Shown here: piece by piece, positions 1 to 8,921 of the stretch
Numbering within the stretch: position 1 is the stretch's first letter
How the letters are laid out: each line of letters opens with the position of its first letter
Assembly: GCA_050259035.1 (NCBI GenBank)
Contig: JBLMZW010000226.1
Location: 1-49,602, forward strand
Length of the DNA stretch: 49,602 bases
Source: JBLMZW01 sp050259035
GTDB lineage: Bacteria; Bacillota; Syntrophomonadia; Syntrophomonadales; DTU052
Direction of reading: 5' to 3'
The notes under the pieces: generated by a model
What the model was told of the DNA's origin: nothing
The model's database searches: none
Seen by the model: the letters and a program-made list of their open reading frames with translations, nothing else
Program-made: the position numbers and the translations under genes

Positions 1-157
1 GGCAGATTAGGCATAACCAGATAAGAGAAGCAGATATTGGTTTGAACCGACAGGTTTCATGAATTTGAAAGACTTTGAATTGATTCTTAATTGATGATGG
101 CGATGGAAGATAAAAAAATCGATTACCGCTATAACTCCATAAGAATCTATTTGGGAG
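1..157. other. 5' edge, no supported gene
   Basis: Short in-frame stretches ending at stops at about 24 and 62 could be the tail of an upstream pilus gene, but no family feature is visible. The ribosome site of the first prepilin lies at 153-158. Confidence 0.3.
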
Positions 158-568
158 GTGGGGACGATTTTAGAGAAACTAAGAGACGAAAAGGGTATGA
201 CCCTAATCGAAATACTGGCGGCCCTAACGATATTAACGATGGCGATTATGGTTATCATTACTTCTTTTACCACTGCCATTATATGGAACGCTGAGTCAGG
301 GAGACGTACAAGAGCAATATACTTTGGATCTGAAGTCATCGAGGAACTGAAATCCAATCCCTCACTGGTAACCAATACATCAGGCTATGTTGATTATTCG
401 AGCCGAGTGGATTATATTGCACCACCATTAGGCATAGGGGCCAAGGTCAGCATTTTTGATTATGATACTACGCTTAAACTTCATACGGTACTTGTGAAAC
501 CTACATGGAATACTCGAGGAATAGAACGATCAGATTCCCTTCAGACCGTGATAAGGGGAGATAGCTGA
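158..568 (+). CDS. type IV prepilin-like protein (PilV/GspI type)
   Basis: Minor pseudopilin or prepilin-like protein of about 136 residues, expected to be cut by prepilin peptidase and built into a type IV pilus or pseudopilus. A short charged leader ends in Gly13. The processed part begins MTLIE, with the usual Glu at +5, followed by a hydrophobic helix to about residue 40. The start is uncertain. GTG at 158 overlaps its own Shine-Dalgarno (GGGAGG, 153-158), whereas the spacing would suit the ATT codon at 167. The gene overlaps the next prepilin by one base (TGATG), so the two are translationally coupled. The family assignment rests on the N-terminus; the rest is divergent. Confidence 0.8.
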   Translation: MGTILEKLRDEKGMTLIEILAALTILTMAIMVIITSFTTAIIWNAESGRRTRAIYFGSEVIEELKSNPSLVTNTSGYVDYSSRVDYIAPPLGIGAKVSIFDYDTTLKLHTVLVKPTWNTRGIERSDSLQTVIRGDS

Positions 569-1104
569 TGAAACTAATACATAAACAAGATGGAATGACA
601 TTTGTAGAGGTTCTGGCGGTACTGGTTCTATTCGGGTTTATTACCATTATTGCTTCCAGGGTTGTAATAATGGGACTGCAGACTTCCAGGCGCGGAAATG
701 AAATGACCGAAATGCATACCAAGGCACGAATTGCTATGAACCAGTTTGTCAAGGATTACCGGGCGAGCAACACAGTTTCAGGAACAGGTACGTCAGGCGA
801 CCCTTATGTTCTGCACTATGGTATATCCAAAAATGGACAAAATCAAACATATACTGTCGCATATTACGTTTCTGCATCAAATCAATTAATGCGAACGATT
901 ACTCTGGCCAGTGATACCGACAACAACCTGTCAACAGCGCCAGTAACAGGTACACCTGTCACTGCGGTTGTAACCAACTATGTTCAAAGTCTTGTAGTTA
1001 CTTCGACTGCATCACTAGGTATATCGCAAATTACTATTACTGTTCATAAGCCGGGAATGAATCCGTTTGACCTTACCACGAGGGTAAAAAGGATGGCTAG
1101 TTAA
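568..1104 (+). CDS. type IV prepilin-like protein (PilW/GspJ type)
   Basis: Second prepilin-like protein (178 residues). The leader MKLIHKQDG is followed by MTFVEV, so cleavage is expected after Gly9, with Glu at +5 of the mature protein. A hydrophobic alpha-1 helix runs to about residue 32. The remainder is Ser/Thr-rich and probably forms the globular beta-domain. The ATG overlaps the stop of the upstream prepilin and has AAGGGGAGA just upstream. Like GspJ/PilW proteins it probably sits at the pilus tip or primes assembly, but subtype cannot be fixed from sequence reading alone. Confidence 0.8.
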   Translation: MKLIHKQDGMTFVEVLAVLVLFGFITIIASRVVIMGLQTSRRGNEMTEMHTKARIAMNQFVKDYRASNTVSGTGTSGDPYVLHYGISKNGQNQTYTVAYYVSASNQLMRTITLASDTDNNLSTAPVTGTPVTAVVTNYVQSLVVTSTASLGISQITITVHKPGMNPFDLTTRVKRMAS

Positions 1105-1154
1105 TGTAAAGCTGTTGTGTTAGTCCTGGGTAGATTACGGGGGGGGCGAGAGAG

Positions 1155-2693
1155 ATGATTAGGGAAGAAAAAGGTTCCGCTATGGTGATGGCCCTGGGAA
1201 TTATCCTAATATTGATGTCGTTATTAGTAGTATTTTATAATGTAGCCGCTTCCGATGGCATAATGGCTAAAAGGCAGGCCGAAAAAATAAAAGCCTATTA
1301 CGTTGCGGAATCGGGACTGGTTAAGGCCCAGACTCAAATCTTTAAGAATGGTACCATTGATGATACATCGGGAGTTTATGATGTTGATTTTACCGATGGG
1401 AACACCGCCACAGTTACGTTGCCTAATGACTCAGATTATGCCGGTTACTATGTAGTAAAATCGGTTGGTCAGACCTCGACGGGAAGTAAAAAGACTTTGG
1501 CGATGGTTATGACCGCACCACCTCAATACGGAATCTTTGCCAATCAAAAAATGCACATTTGGCAGGATGGTCACTGGAATACATTAGTTGGCAAGAGTCT
1601 AACACAGCCGAATAAGACTCTGTTAGGGGACGATGCTCCATTATCAGCAATAAACGTTTACTGGTGGTATTGGGAACAGTACGGGAAGGTAATTTTGCGA
1701 AAATCAGAGACTGGGTCACAGACGTTAGCCAGCATCCCTGGGGTAATAAGACATTGCTCTAATACGTTTACAGTTCCCGGAACTAGAAAAAGGATTTATC
1801 ATGTACCTTCAGGTCAACTTGCCGATCTTGAGGCTAAGGGTTATGTAGAAGAGGAATCTTGGCCACTGGATCTCTTTTACCCTATTCATTATTACAGAAA
1901 ATATAGTGACTTACCGTCGCATAGTTATCTAGAGCAGGATGCAGATACTGTGCCTGAGGCAGAAACTGATTATTTTTCTTCTGGGAATGCCGCTATAACA
2001 GCCATACAATATGCGGCCCCAATTTTAAATATTGATGAATTGAAGACCATGTACCAGAACGGCGTGAGGTCAATTGGAAGCGGTTCCAACAAAATGGACC
2101 TTATATATACTACCGATTTTGCCGGCATCGACAATGTAACCAATCTTCACGATACCATTATTGTTGTAGAAGGGGACGTGAATTGGACCTGGGCTGATAC
2201 TATCGGAAGATCACTTCCACGTCTTATCGGAACAGAATTAACCTGGAGCAACAACTACCTCCTGGCCAGTGGCAACATTACTATAGAACACTCATTCTGG
2301 TCTGACCCCACTACAGCGCAGGACTGCTTGTTCATGGCAGGGGGAAGCGTAAACTTCAAAACGTTGGGAAATCCGTTGGCTGATTGGGGGTATAACGGAA
2401 TTGCCGGAGGCGGGGATGACAATGATGAACGTGATTGGTCTATATTAGGTCAAAATGATGACAATATTGACGGCGCGTCTCAACTTTCCATGAAGATCCG
2501 CGGGGTTGCGGTGGCCGGGGATTCTATTAATTTTATTTGTAAATGGGATAATGTTCATTTTTCAACTATGGACGCCGGAGAAATAGTATTCCGGCAGGAC
2601 TTGGATTGCCTGCAGAAAATGACCAATAATGGACTTCTAGGAAAACTGGGATTCTGTCAGGTGGTTAAATATATTGAGGATTATAACAAGTAG
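1155..2693 (+). CDS. large PilX-like pilus assembly protein
   Basis: A 512-residue protein. Its N-terminus (EEKGSAMVMALGIILILM) resembles PilX/PilW-type minor pilins: a Gly before the hydrophobic helix, then a YVAESG motif near residue 50 that is typical of PilX N-terminal domains. The canonical +5 Glu is missing, as is common for PilX-like and GspK-like proteins. After about residue 100 comes a long region rich in Trp, Tyr and Asp that I do not recognise; it may be surface-exposed or adhesive. GGGGGGCGAGAG precedes the ATG. It sits between the small prepilins and pilM, which supports a pilus-tip or assembly role. Confidence 0.7.
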   Translation: MIREEKGSAMVMALGIILILMSLLVVFYNVAASDGIMAKRQAEKIKAYYVAESGLVKAQTQIFKNGTIDDTSGVYDVDFTDGNTATVTLPNDSDYAGYYVVKSVGQTSTGSKKTLAMVMTAPPQYGIFANQKMHIWQDGHWNTLVGKSLTQPNKTLLGDDAPLSAINVYWWYWEQYGKVILRKSETGSQTLASIPGVIRHCSNTFTVPGTRKRIYHVPSGQLADLEAKGYVEEESWPLDLFYPIHYYRKYSDLPSHSYLEQDADTVPEAETDYFSSGNAAITAIQYAAPILNIDELKTMYQNGVRSIGSGSNKMDLIYTTDFAGIDNVTNLHDTIIVVEGDVNWTWADTIGRSLPRLIGTELTWSNNYLLASGNITIEHSFWSDPTTAQDCLFMAGGSVNFKTLGNPLADWGYNGIAGGGDDNDERDWSILGQNDDNIDGASQLSMKIRGVAVAGDSINFICKWDNVHFSTMDAGEIVFRQDLDCLQKMTNNGLLGKLGFCQVVKYIEDYNK

Positions 2694-2727
2694 TTTTGCT
2701 CTCAATAACAGAGGGGGTTGATAGCTA

Positions 2728-3735
2728 GTGGGGGGTAACAAGTTGGCCGGGGTAGGTGTTGAGATTCGTAGCAATGTAGTGCGAGCGGCAGCGCTTAAGC
2801 CCGGACGAGGTCAGGACAGTATAGTGGCCTGTGCCGAAGAAAAGCTGGCGCCAGGGGTGATGGAGAATGGTAGCATCAGAGATAAGGATGCTCTAACCAT
2901 AGCAATCACAAATGTATGGAAGGCCCTGGCGGTTAAGGAAAAAAGGGTAGTTACATCGGTTTCTGGCCAGCAGACCATCGTTCGTACTATGAAGATGCCA
3001 GGCGTGGATGATAAGAGCCTGAAAACGGCAGCCCGTTACCAGGCAGCCTCGGTACTTCCTATCCCCATGGAAGAGGCTGCGGTTGAAATTGCTGGTTACG
3101 TGAAAAAGTCCGAGAGTATGGACACCGAAGTAACAGTGGTAGCGGTTCGTCGAATGTTCGTTGAAGAGATTGCCGCTGTTATGCGTCAGGCCGGTCTTGA
3201 GCCAACTGTAGTTGAGATTTCTCCCATAGCTGCTTTCAGGGTACTGGGGGGAGAGGAAGACTGTGAAGCCATAATGGATATGGGGACGACTTCAACTGTA
3301 TTCTCCATTTTTGAGCATGGATGTCTGAAATTCGCCCGCACGGTTCAGACTGGATCAATGCAGTTCTTAAGTCTTGCTGCTGATGAACGCGGTATAAATT
3401 TGGAAGAGGCGGCAGCAACTATAATGGATATCCGACAAAGCAATAATCTGGAGTTTTTAGCCAACGAACTGATAACGGAGATCAGGCGGTCTATAGAATA
3501 TTATAACATTCAGAGCGGTAGAACTATCGACATCAAGTGTCTATCCCTTACCGGCACTGGATTGGGAATTGGCGGGCTACTGGATTTTGTCAAGGGTAGC
3601 TTTAATTTCCGGGTAGAGCCTGGCAATCCTCTAAAAAGTATTGCATTGACCAAGGATGTTTCTGGGAATGAAAAAGAGCGTATTAAACAATATTACTCTG
3701 TCGCCCTGGGCCTAGCAGCTAGAAGGAGGGGATAG
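2728..3735 (+). CDS. pilM: type IV pilus assembly protein PilM-like ATPase
   Basis: Cytoplasmic actin-like protein (335 residues) expected to bind the N-terminal tail of PilN and link the inner-membrane platform to the motor. The second phosphate loop is visible (MDMGTTSTVFS, about residues 187-197), as is a C-terminal adenosine-type motif (LTGTGLGIGG). The first phosphate loop reads VEIRSNVV instead of the usual DIGS form, so nucleotide binding may be altered. It starts with GTG after GAGGGGGTTG. It lies directly before pilN- and pilO-like genes, the classic M-N-O order. Confidence 0.85.
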   Translation: MGGNKLAGVGVEIRSNVVRAAALKPGRGQDSIVACAEEKLAPGVMENGSIRDKDALTIAITNVWKALAVKEKRVVTSVSGQQTIVRTMKMPGVDDKSLKTAARYQAASVLPIPMEEAAVEIAGYVKKSESMDTEVTVVAVRRMFVEEIAAVMRQAGLEPTVVEISPIAAFRVLGGEEDCEAIMDMGTTSTVFSIFEHGCLKFARTVQTGSMQFLSLAADERGINLEEAAATIMDIRQSNNLEFLANELITEIRRSIEYYNIQSGRTIDIKCLSLTGTGLGIGGLLDFVKGSFNFRVEPGNPLKSIALTKDVSGNEKERIKQYYSVALGLAARRRG

Positions 3736-3738
3736 CAT

Positions 3739-4284
3739 ATGAAAGATACTGTTAAGATTTACGGAATTAACCTCCTGAAGGCAGAGTATGGAAAGGAAGA
3801 ATCTACTGGGTCATTTTTGCCCGGTCTTATTGTAGCAGCGGTGATTGTAGTTATGGGTCTGTTATACGGTTACAATTATTATCAGGTTCAGATGCAAGAA
3901 AATGATATTGCTAAGTTAGAAAAAAGAGTTAAGGATTTGCAAGCGGCTAATAATATCGATTCCGATGCCTTAAAAAAATCGGTAACTGCCAAACAATCGG
4001 ATATGGGCAAAATCCGGAGTTCTTTGTATTCATGGGTAATGATATTCAGCCAGTTGGAGGGCAGCATGCCGAAGGGCACTACATATTCCACCATTAAGGC
4101 GGATACTGTAACGATTTCTGTGGATATGACCGCTCCTGATTTTCAACCAGTGGCTGATTGCATAACAAAACTGCAGAAAACACCGAATCTTAATACAGCT
4201 AAATTTACCGTAGTTACCAAGGATTCAAAAAACGGGCAAGTTGGGTGTAACCTTCAGATACAGCTGGGAGGGGGCGGAGTCTAA
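3739..4284 (+). CDS. pilN: type IV pilus assembly protein PilN-like
   Basis: Bitopic inner-membrane protein (181 residues). It has a short cytoplasmic N-terminus (KIYGINLLKAEY, which resembles the PilM-binding INLLP tail), one transmembrane helix at about 30-47, a coiled coil at about 50-85, and a small alpha/beta extracytoplasmic domain. It starts 3 bases after the pilM stop, with AAGGAGGGG as ribosome site, and its last base is the first base of pilO. Role and name are inferred from position and topology because PilN sequences are poorly conserved. Confidence 0.8.
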   Translation: MKDTVKIYGINLLKAEYGKEESTGSFLPGLIVAAVIVVMGLLYGYNYYQVQMQENDIAKLEKRVKDLQAANNIDSDALKKSVTAKQSDMGKIRSSLYSWVMIFSQLEGSMPKGTTYSTIKADTVTISVDMTAPDFQPVADCITKLQKTPNLNTAKFTVVTKDSKNGQVGCNLQIQLGGGGV

Positions 4285-4880
4285 TGAATCTATCCGACCG
4301 GGAGAAAAACATACTAGCCATTGTTGTAGCAATTTTATTTGTATTTGTGATTTATCATTGGGGTGTTGATCCACTGACTAAGAAACAGGCTGAAAACGAA
4401 AAGAAAAAAAATGCTTTGAAAGTGATGCTTAGTAATTCCGGAAAAGAATCCTGGTATGACCGGGCAGTAAAATTGGAATCAGAGATACCCAGTGGCGGTA
4501 CCGGTCAGCAAAATGTTCTGGTTCGTTTAGGCCAAATGACGAAGAAAAATAAACTGGTTATGACCGAACTGAAAGAGACAAATGGTACTACCCAGGCCCT
4601 TACGAATATGAGGAGTTACCTGCTATCCTGTACAGTAGAAGGATCATTAACCGGTTTTAAAGGTTTTATTAAAGATATCGAAGCAGGACCACAAATCATT
4701 GCGATTAGAAGTTTTAGTTACTCGTCAGAAAACGGAACCAACGCGGGTCAGCTTATCCTGGAAGTCTTTTTCGATCCTAATCCTGCACAAGTTAAGGCGG
4801 CAGCACCTCCTACGGAAGAAACAGCTATATCAGCGACAGAACCCGCAGAAAATAAGGGTTCTAAGCCTGCCGGGGAATAA
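4284..4880 (+). CDS. pilO: type IV pilus assembly protein PilO-like
   Basis: Predicted PilO (198 residues). One transmembrane helix (about 10-27) is followed by a Lys/Glu-rich coiled coil and a ferredoxin-like periplasm-side domain. The tail from about residue 170 is Ala/Pro/Glu-rich and low in complexity. It overlaps pilN by one base (TAATG). No PilP or PilQ gene follows, as expected for a single-membrane bacterium. PilN and PilO should form a heterodimer in the alignment subcomplex. Confidence 0.8.
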   Translation: MNLSDREKNILAIVVAILFVFVIYHWGVDPLTKKQAENEKKKNALKVMLSNSGKESWYDRAVKLESEIPSGGTGQQNVLVRLGQMTKKNKLVMTELKETNGTTQALTNMRSYLLSCTVEGSLTGFKGFIKDIEAGPQIIAIRSFSYSSENGTNAGQLILEVFFDPNPAQVKAAAPPTEETAISATEPAENKGSKPAGE

Positions 4881-4945
4881 TATAAGTATAAATAAGTATA
4901 TTAGGCTGGAAAATATGATAAGTTATAAAATACCACGATTGTTTT

Positions 4946-5026
4946 CAGAGGTGAAAAGATGATTTTCATCTCTGAGGTTTTGATGTTTTGGTTCTGAGCG
5001 TGGCGGTGAGAGGTAGCCGTGGCGCT
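4946..5026 (+). terminator. two hairpins after pilO
   Basis: The gap between pilO and tldD holds a 12-bp stem (4946-4957 with 4963-4974, one G-T pair, 5-base loop), followed by a T-rich stretch. A second, interrupted hairpin (AGCG at 4997-5000 with CGCT at 5023-5026, and inner CGG/CCG) is followed by TTTTATTTT. Either or both probably end the pilus transcript. Identified by eye; no folding energy was calculated. Confidence 0.5.
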
Positions 5027-5057
5027 TTTATTTTGTTCGCGGTTAAGGAGGAAGCTA

Positions 5058-6455
5058 ATGCTGAAGAAAGAATTGTTATCCCGTGTGATTGAAGAAGCTT
5101 TAAAAAGGGGAGGAGATTTCGCAGAGATTTATGTGGAAGAAAAAGTCTTGACCGGAATGCTCTGCGAGGATAACAAAATAGAAAAGGTTAACAGCGGCCG
5201 GGAGGCAGGAGCTGGGGTAAGAGTTGTTACTGCAGGTAACACTGCCTACGCCTATACCAATGACCTTTCCGAGGAAGGATTGATGCAGATAGCGCGGACT
5301 GCATCTCATGTCGCTGCCGGGGATAACAAGGACGTAACAGTTAGTCTTAACCCCCGTCAAGCAGATCTTAAATTGGATTTTATGCGCTTGCCCCAAGATT
5401 TTCCCTTTGAGGATCGGGCTGAGTTACTGTTATCAGTTAATTCGGCAGCCCGTTCAGTCGGTGAAGATATTAAACAGGTAACTGCCAGCCTGGCTGATGT
5501 AGAGAAAAACTTCCAGGTAGCCAATTCATTAGGAGAAATAGCTGAGGATAATTTTGTCCGCACCCGGTTTGTAGTGAATGCGGTGGCTGCCCGGGACAAT
5601 GTAATTCAAACCGGCTTTGATGCAATCGGTGGGGTCACCGGGTGGGAGCTTCTAAATCAGTATCAGGTCGAGGAAATGGGACGAAAGGCAGCAGAACGTG
5701 CCGTGATGATGCTGGACTCCCGACCTTGTCCGGCTGGCAGAATGCAGGTGGTAATGTCCAGTGAAGCCGGGGGTACAATGGTGCATGAGGCCTGCGGTCA
5801 TGGCTTGGAAGCTGATTTGGTCCAGAAAGGTCTTTCCGTTTACAAAGGGAAAATAGGACAGCAGGTTGCTAGCCCTGTGGTTACAGTAATAGATGATTCA
5901 GGGATACCGGGAAGAAACGGGACGATAAGATTCGACGATGAAGGAACTCCGGGCCATAAGAATGTATTAATCGAAAACGGTATTCTTAAGGGTTACATGC
6001 ATGACCGGCTTACTTCGTTGAAGGACGGAATAGAGCCAACCGGAAACGGGCGCCGTGAGAGTTATGAGCATAAACCGATTCCTCGTATGACGAACACCTA
6101 CATCAGATCGGGGGAAGAAGACCCGGAAAGAATAATTAAGGATACGAAAAAAGGACTGTTGGTTCGTAAAATGGGTGGGGGGCAGGTCAATACAACCAAC
6201 GGAGACTTCGTCTTCGAGGTTCAGGAAGGCTATATCATCCAGGATGGGGAAATCAAGTACCCGGTCAGGGGTGCTACCCTTACTGGAAATGGTCCCGAAG
6301 CATTGAATAACATTGATATGGTGGGCAGAGACCTCGGTTACTCACTGGGAACCTGCGGTAAGGATGGGCAGGGGGTGCCAGTAGCAGACGCCCAGCCTAC
6401 CATTAGAATTAAATGTTTAACCGTTGGGGGGACGAGTGTAGGAGATGACAAATAA
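5058..6455 (+). CDS. tldD: metalloprotease TldD
   Basis: Catalytic subunit of the TldD/TldE (PmbA) heterodimer, a cytoplasmic zinc protease that trims unfolded or modified peptides and is known for maturing some RiPPs and CcdA. Length is 465 residues, normal for the family. The HExxxH zinc motif reads HEACGH at about residues 243-248, within the conserved GGTMVHEACGHGLEAD block. I chose the ATG at 5058 because AAGGAGG lies 6 bases upstream; an in-frame upstream GTG at 5019 falls inside a hairpin. Its partner gene is 2.5 kb downstream instead of adjacent. Confidence 0.93.
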   Translation: MLKKELLSRVIEEALKRGGDFAEIYVEEKVLTGMLCEDNKIEKVNSGREAGAGVRVVTAGNTAYAYTNDLSEEGLMQIARTASHVAAGDNKDVTVSLNPRQADLKLDFMRLPQDFPFEDRAELLLSVNSAARSVGEDIKQVTASLADVEKNFQVANSLGEIAEDNFVRTRFVVNAVAARDNVIQTGFDAIGGVTGWELLNQYQVEEMGRKAAERAVMMLDSRPCPAGRMQVVMSSEAGGTMVHEACGHGLEADLVQKGLSVYKGKIGQQVASPVVTVIDDSGIPGRNGTIRFDDEGTPGHKNVLIENGILKGYMHDRLTSLKDGIEPTGNGRRESYEHKPIPRMTNTYIRSGEEDPERIIKDTKKGLLVRKMGGGQVNTTNGDFVFEVQEGYIIQDGEIKYPVRGATLTGNGPEALNNIDMVGRDLGYSLGTCGKDGQGVPVADAQPTIRIKCLTVGGTSVGDDK

Positions 6456-6495
6456 TTAATTCTGCTTAAACAGAGAAAGTATACCTTTAATTTGG

Positions 6496-6524
6496 TTAAT
6501 GTTATGATCTTGTGATTATATAAT
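6496..6524 (+). promoter_or_regulatory. candidate sigma-A promoter for the O-antigen-ligase-like gene
   Basis: TATAAT at 6519-6524 with TTAATG at 6496-6501 and a 17-base spacer. The -10 is perfect and the -35 weak. The 118-base gap after tldD otherwise shows nothing clear. Confidence 0.4.
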
Positions 6525-6573
6525 GGGGACGAGCCAGGAATTGTAAAAGTTTGCTTTTGGGGGTGGGTTTGTT

Positions 6574-8892
6574 TTGTTGCCAAGTGGGGTTGACAGTCAT
6601 CAGGAAAACGTATTAAATCGATCCACTGCGCTAGTTATCAATGTTGGGGTTATATGTCTTTTAACGTTACCTATACTCTTTTCGGGCATGCTTTACGCCG
6701 AACAGAAAGCCAACTATTCTATTGCTATTGGGCTATTTCTATTGTTAGCCCTTATTTTTAATAAAGGTAAGTGTTTAAACAAGGCCTGGGGGATAGAAAG
6801 CACCATCGTATGTGCTATTGCATTGTTATACTTCCTATCGGCCATAGGTTCCGATAGGCCCTGGTGGGCTTTAGTATGTGCATTAATGGTACTTGGATGG
6901 ACCGTACTATACTCCATGGGAAGAACGATCTCCGAAGGTGATGGGCCGAAAACGGTATTTGTTGCCATGATAGCAACTGGTTTATGGGCCGCTCTTACCG
7001 TCCTGGGGTACGGAGGTGGGTGGTGCGATCTCCCTCTTATGTATCTCGAGAAACATTTAGTAGGTCCGTTTCACTATCATAATACCACCGCCGCTTACCT
7101 GTTAACCGTCTGGGTAATTTCTGTTGTAATGAGCGTAAGAAGTACAAGCAGAGTGGAAAAGTACCTCTATACATTGTTTTCCTTTGTATTAGCTTTAGCA
7201 TCAATTGTATGTATTTCCAAAGGAGCCTGGTTTGCCTGGTTGGCTACGACAACGCTAATTTTGATTTTTACCCGCAACAGGATTTCTTACTTGAAAGTAA
7301 TCGTACTTTCAAGTTTAACCGCGATACTTACCTCACTAAAATGGCTGCCATCTTTTGACCAGGGATTATCCCATCTAGCCAATTTATCACTGGTCGAGGG
7401 TTTTATACTCCTTACTATTCTGTGGTTTATTGTTGAAGCAAAACAAGTGATGGGGAATAAGAATAATATTATTATGGCAGTATTGGTTCTGGGATTCTTC
7501 GTATTTTACAACTATTCGCTATGGAATTATACCGGATTAAATACCGATAAAATAGGTGGTGGAGCTCAGGAGGAATTACTAAGTACTGTTGATACGCGTC
7601 ATATAAGCACAGTAACCCGTTTGGATTTCTGGGTGATAGCCGCCAAAATTATCCGGGACTACCCCCTGCTAGGCGCGGGTGGTGATAGTTGGTACAATAT
7701 CGCTCATCGATACGAGTCATATTTGTTTTGGACTAAGGGGCCTCATAACTACCCCCTTCAAATAGCTACCGAGACAGGTATACCGGGACTTTGTTGTTAC
7801 CTGGCATTATGGATACTCGTCTTTATCAGATTAATCCGACGACGAAAGGAAAAACGAGAAAACCCATATCAGTTCGGAGCTTTTATGGCAGCAACGGTCT
7901 TTGGAATACATACTCTGGTCGACATGGATTTCTATTACGCCTTGACAGGTGCGACCGTTTTCCTATTACTTGGAATTGCAGTAGGGCATAACGAAAAGAG
8001 GATAAGCACGAAACCTACAGCCAATATGCAAAAAGGTTTGGGGTATGTTGCCGGGTTTTGCCTTATGCTAATAGGCGCTATGATATCAAACGGAGTAAGT
8101 TATGACACCAGAGCACAGTACTTTGCCATGCATGAGGAAATTAACAAAGCCCGTCAATATCACCGGTTGGCCATAATATCTGACCCAATTAATCCAACCT
8201 ATTATTTCTGGTTAGCCAGGTGGGACGCATGGGATTACCAAAAAACAGGCGATGAACAATTAATGATTAGTAGTTCTAATTACATTGATAAAGGGATAAA
8301 TCTTGCACCCAAAGATAGATGTGGCAGAGAAGAAGCAGTCCGAATTTGCATGATGATAGGATTATACCAGCCTGCCGCAGAACAGGCTAAACAGGGAATT
8401 GCCATTGCCCCATTCTTCATATGGAATTATGAGAAATATGCGGAAGCCTCAATCAGCCAGGCCGTCTTGGATATTGAATATGGACGTTTCAAAGAGGGGC
8501 AGAAATATGCGAGGCAGACCCTGAAGGCCAAAGATATGTTTACAAAACAGTCGAGCAAACTCAACCCGGATTGGCGAAGACGAAGTCACGGAGAAACTTT
8601 CGAAATTACCCCAAGGATGTACCTGGCTTTTGGCCAAGCTTATTACATACTTGCCGACTATGACCTGGCAATTGATAATTTCAACAAGATAAATTTAAAT
8701 GATGAAGAACTTGCAGAAGAGGATAAAAAGTGGATTCGAAACTCCCGAGACCTCTGGTTCGAAGCCGCCCAACTTAGAAAGCAGGGAATAACCGAATGCC
8801 CGGTGGGGGAAAAGGACAATACTACATTACAGAAGATACTGAATTACGGAACAGGTGAGGGGTCAGTTCAAAAGGGTGCTCCCACCCACTAA
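6574..8892 (+). CDS. O-antigen ligase/polymerase-like membrane protein with C-terminal TPR-like region
   Basis: Polytopic membrane protein of 772 residues. The first ~490 residues hold about a dozen hydrophobic segments. A Wzy_C/WaaL-type signature follows the large external loop: GPHNYPLQIATETGIPG near 390-405, with LLGAGGDSW just before it. Residues ~510-750 are soluble and helical with TPR-like repeats. Such proteins join or polymerise glycans on the outer face of the membrane; in Gram-positives the acceptor may be teichoic acid, pilin or an S-layer glycan. Start TTG (6574 or 6577) after GGGGGTGGG. It lies between tldD and tldE, whose functional link to it is unknown. Confidence 0.8.
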   Translation: MLPSGVDSHQENVLNRSTALVINVGVICLLTLPILFSGMLYAEQKANYSIAIGLFLLLALIFNKGKCLNKAWGIESTIVCAIALLYFLSAIGSDRPWWALVCALMVLGWTVLYSMGRTISEGDGPKTVFVAMIATGLWAALTVLGYGGGWCDLPLMYLEKHLVGPFHYHNTTAAYLLTVWVISVVMSVRSTSRVEKYLYTLFSFVLALASIVCISKGAWFAWLATTTLILIFTRNRISYLKVIVLSSLTAILTSLKWLPSFDQGLSHLANLSLVEGFILLTILWFIVEAKQVMGNKNNIIMAVLVLGFFVFYNYSLWNYTGLNTDKIGGGAQEELLSTVDTRHISTVTRLDFWVIAAKIIRDYPLLGAGGDSWYNIAHRYESYLFWTKGPHNYPLQIATETGIPGLCCYLALWILVFIRLIRRRKEKRENPYQFGAFMAATVFGIHTLVDMDFYYALTGATVFLLLGIAVGHNEKRISTKPTANMQKGLGYVAGFCLMLIGAMISNGVSYDTRAQYFAMHEEINKARQYHRLAIISDPINPTYYFWLARWDAWDYQKTGDEQLMISSSNYIDKGINLAPKDRCGREEAVRICMMIGLYQPAAEQAKQGIAIAPFFIWNYEKYAEASISQAVLDIEYGRFKEGQKYARQTLKAKDMFTKQSSKLNPDWRRRSHGETFEITPRMYLAFGQAYYILADYDLAIDNFNKINLNDEELAEEDKKWIRNSRDLWFEAAQLRKQGITECPVGEKDNTTLQKILNYGTGEGSVQKGAPTH

Positions 8893-8921
8893 GAGTACGT
8901 TGATATGGCTGATAGGAGGCA

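Noticed and set aside
91..294. Short plus-strand open frame before the first prepilin
   Set aside because: Overlaps the prepilin in another frame and gives a charged, non-family sequence.
4975..5057. Possible cyclic di-GMP riboswitch before tldD
   Set aside because: Contains GGTAGC-like text and hairpins, but the GEMM core motifs are not present; terminator hairpins explain it better.
5019..5057. Upstream GTG start for tldD
   Set aside because: It lies in a hairpin and has no ribosome site; ATG 5058 has AAGGAGG at good spacing.
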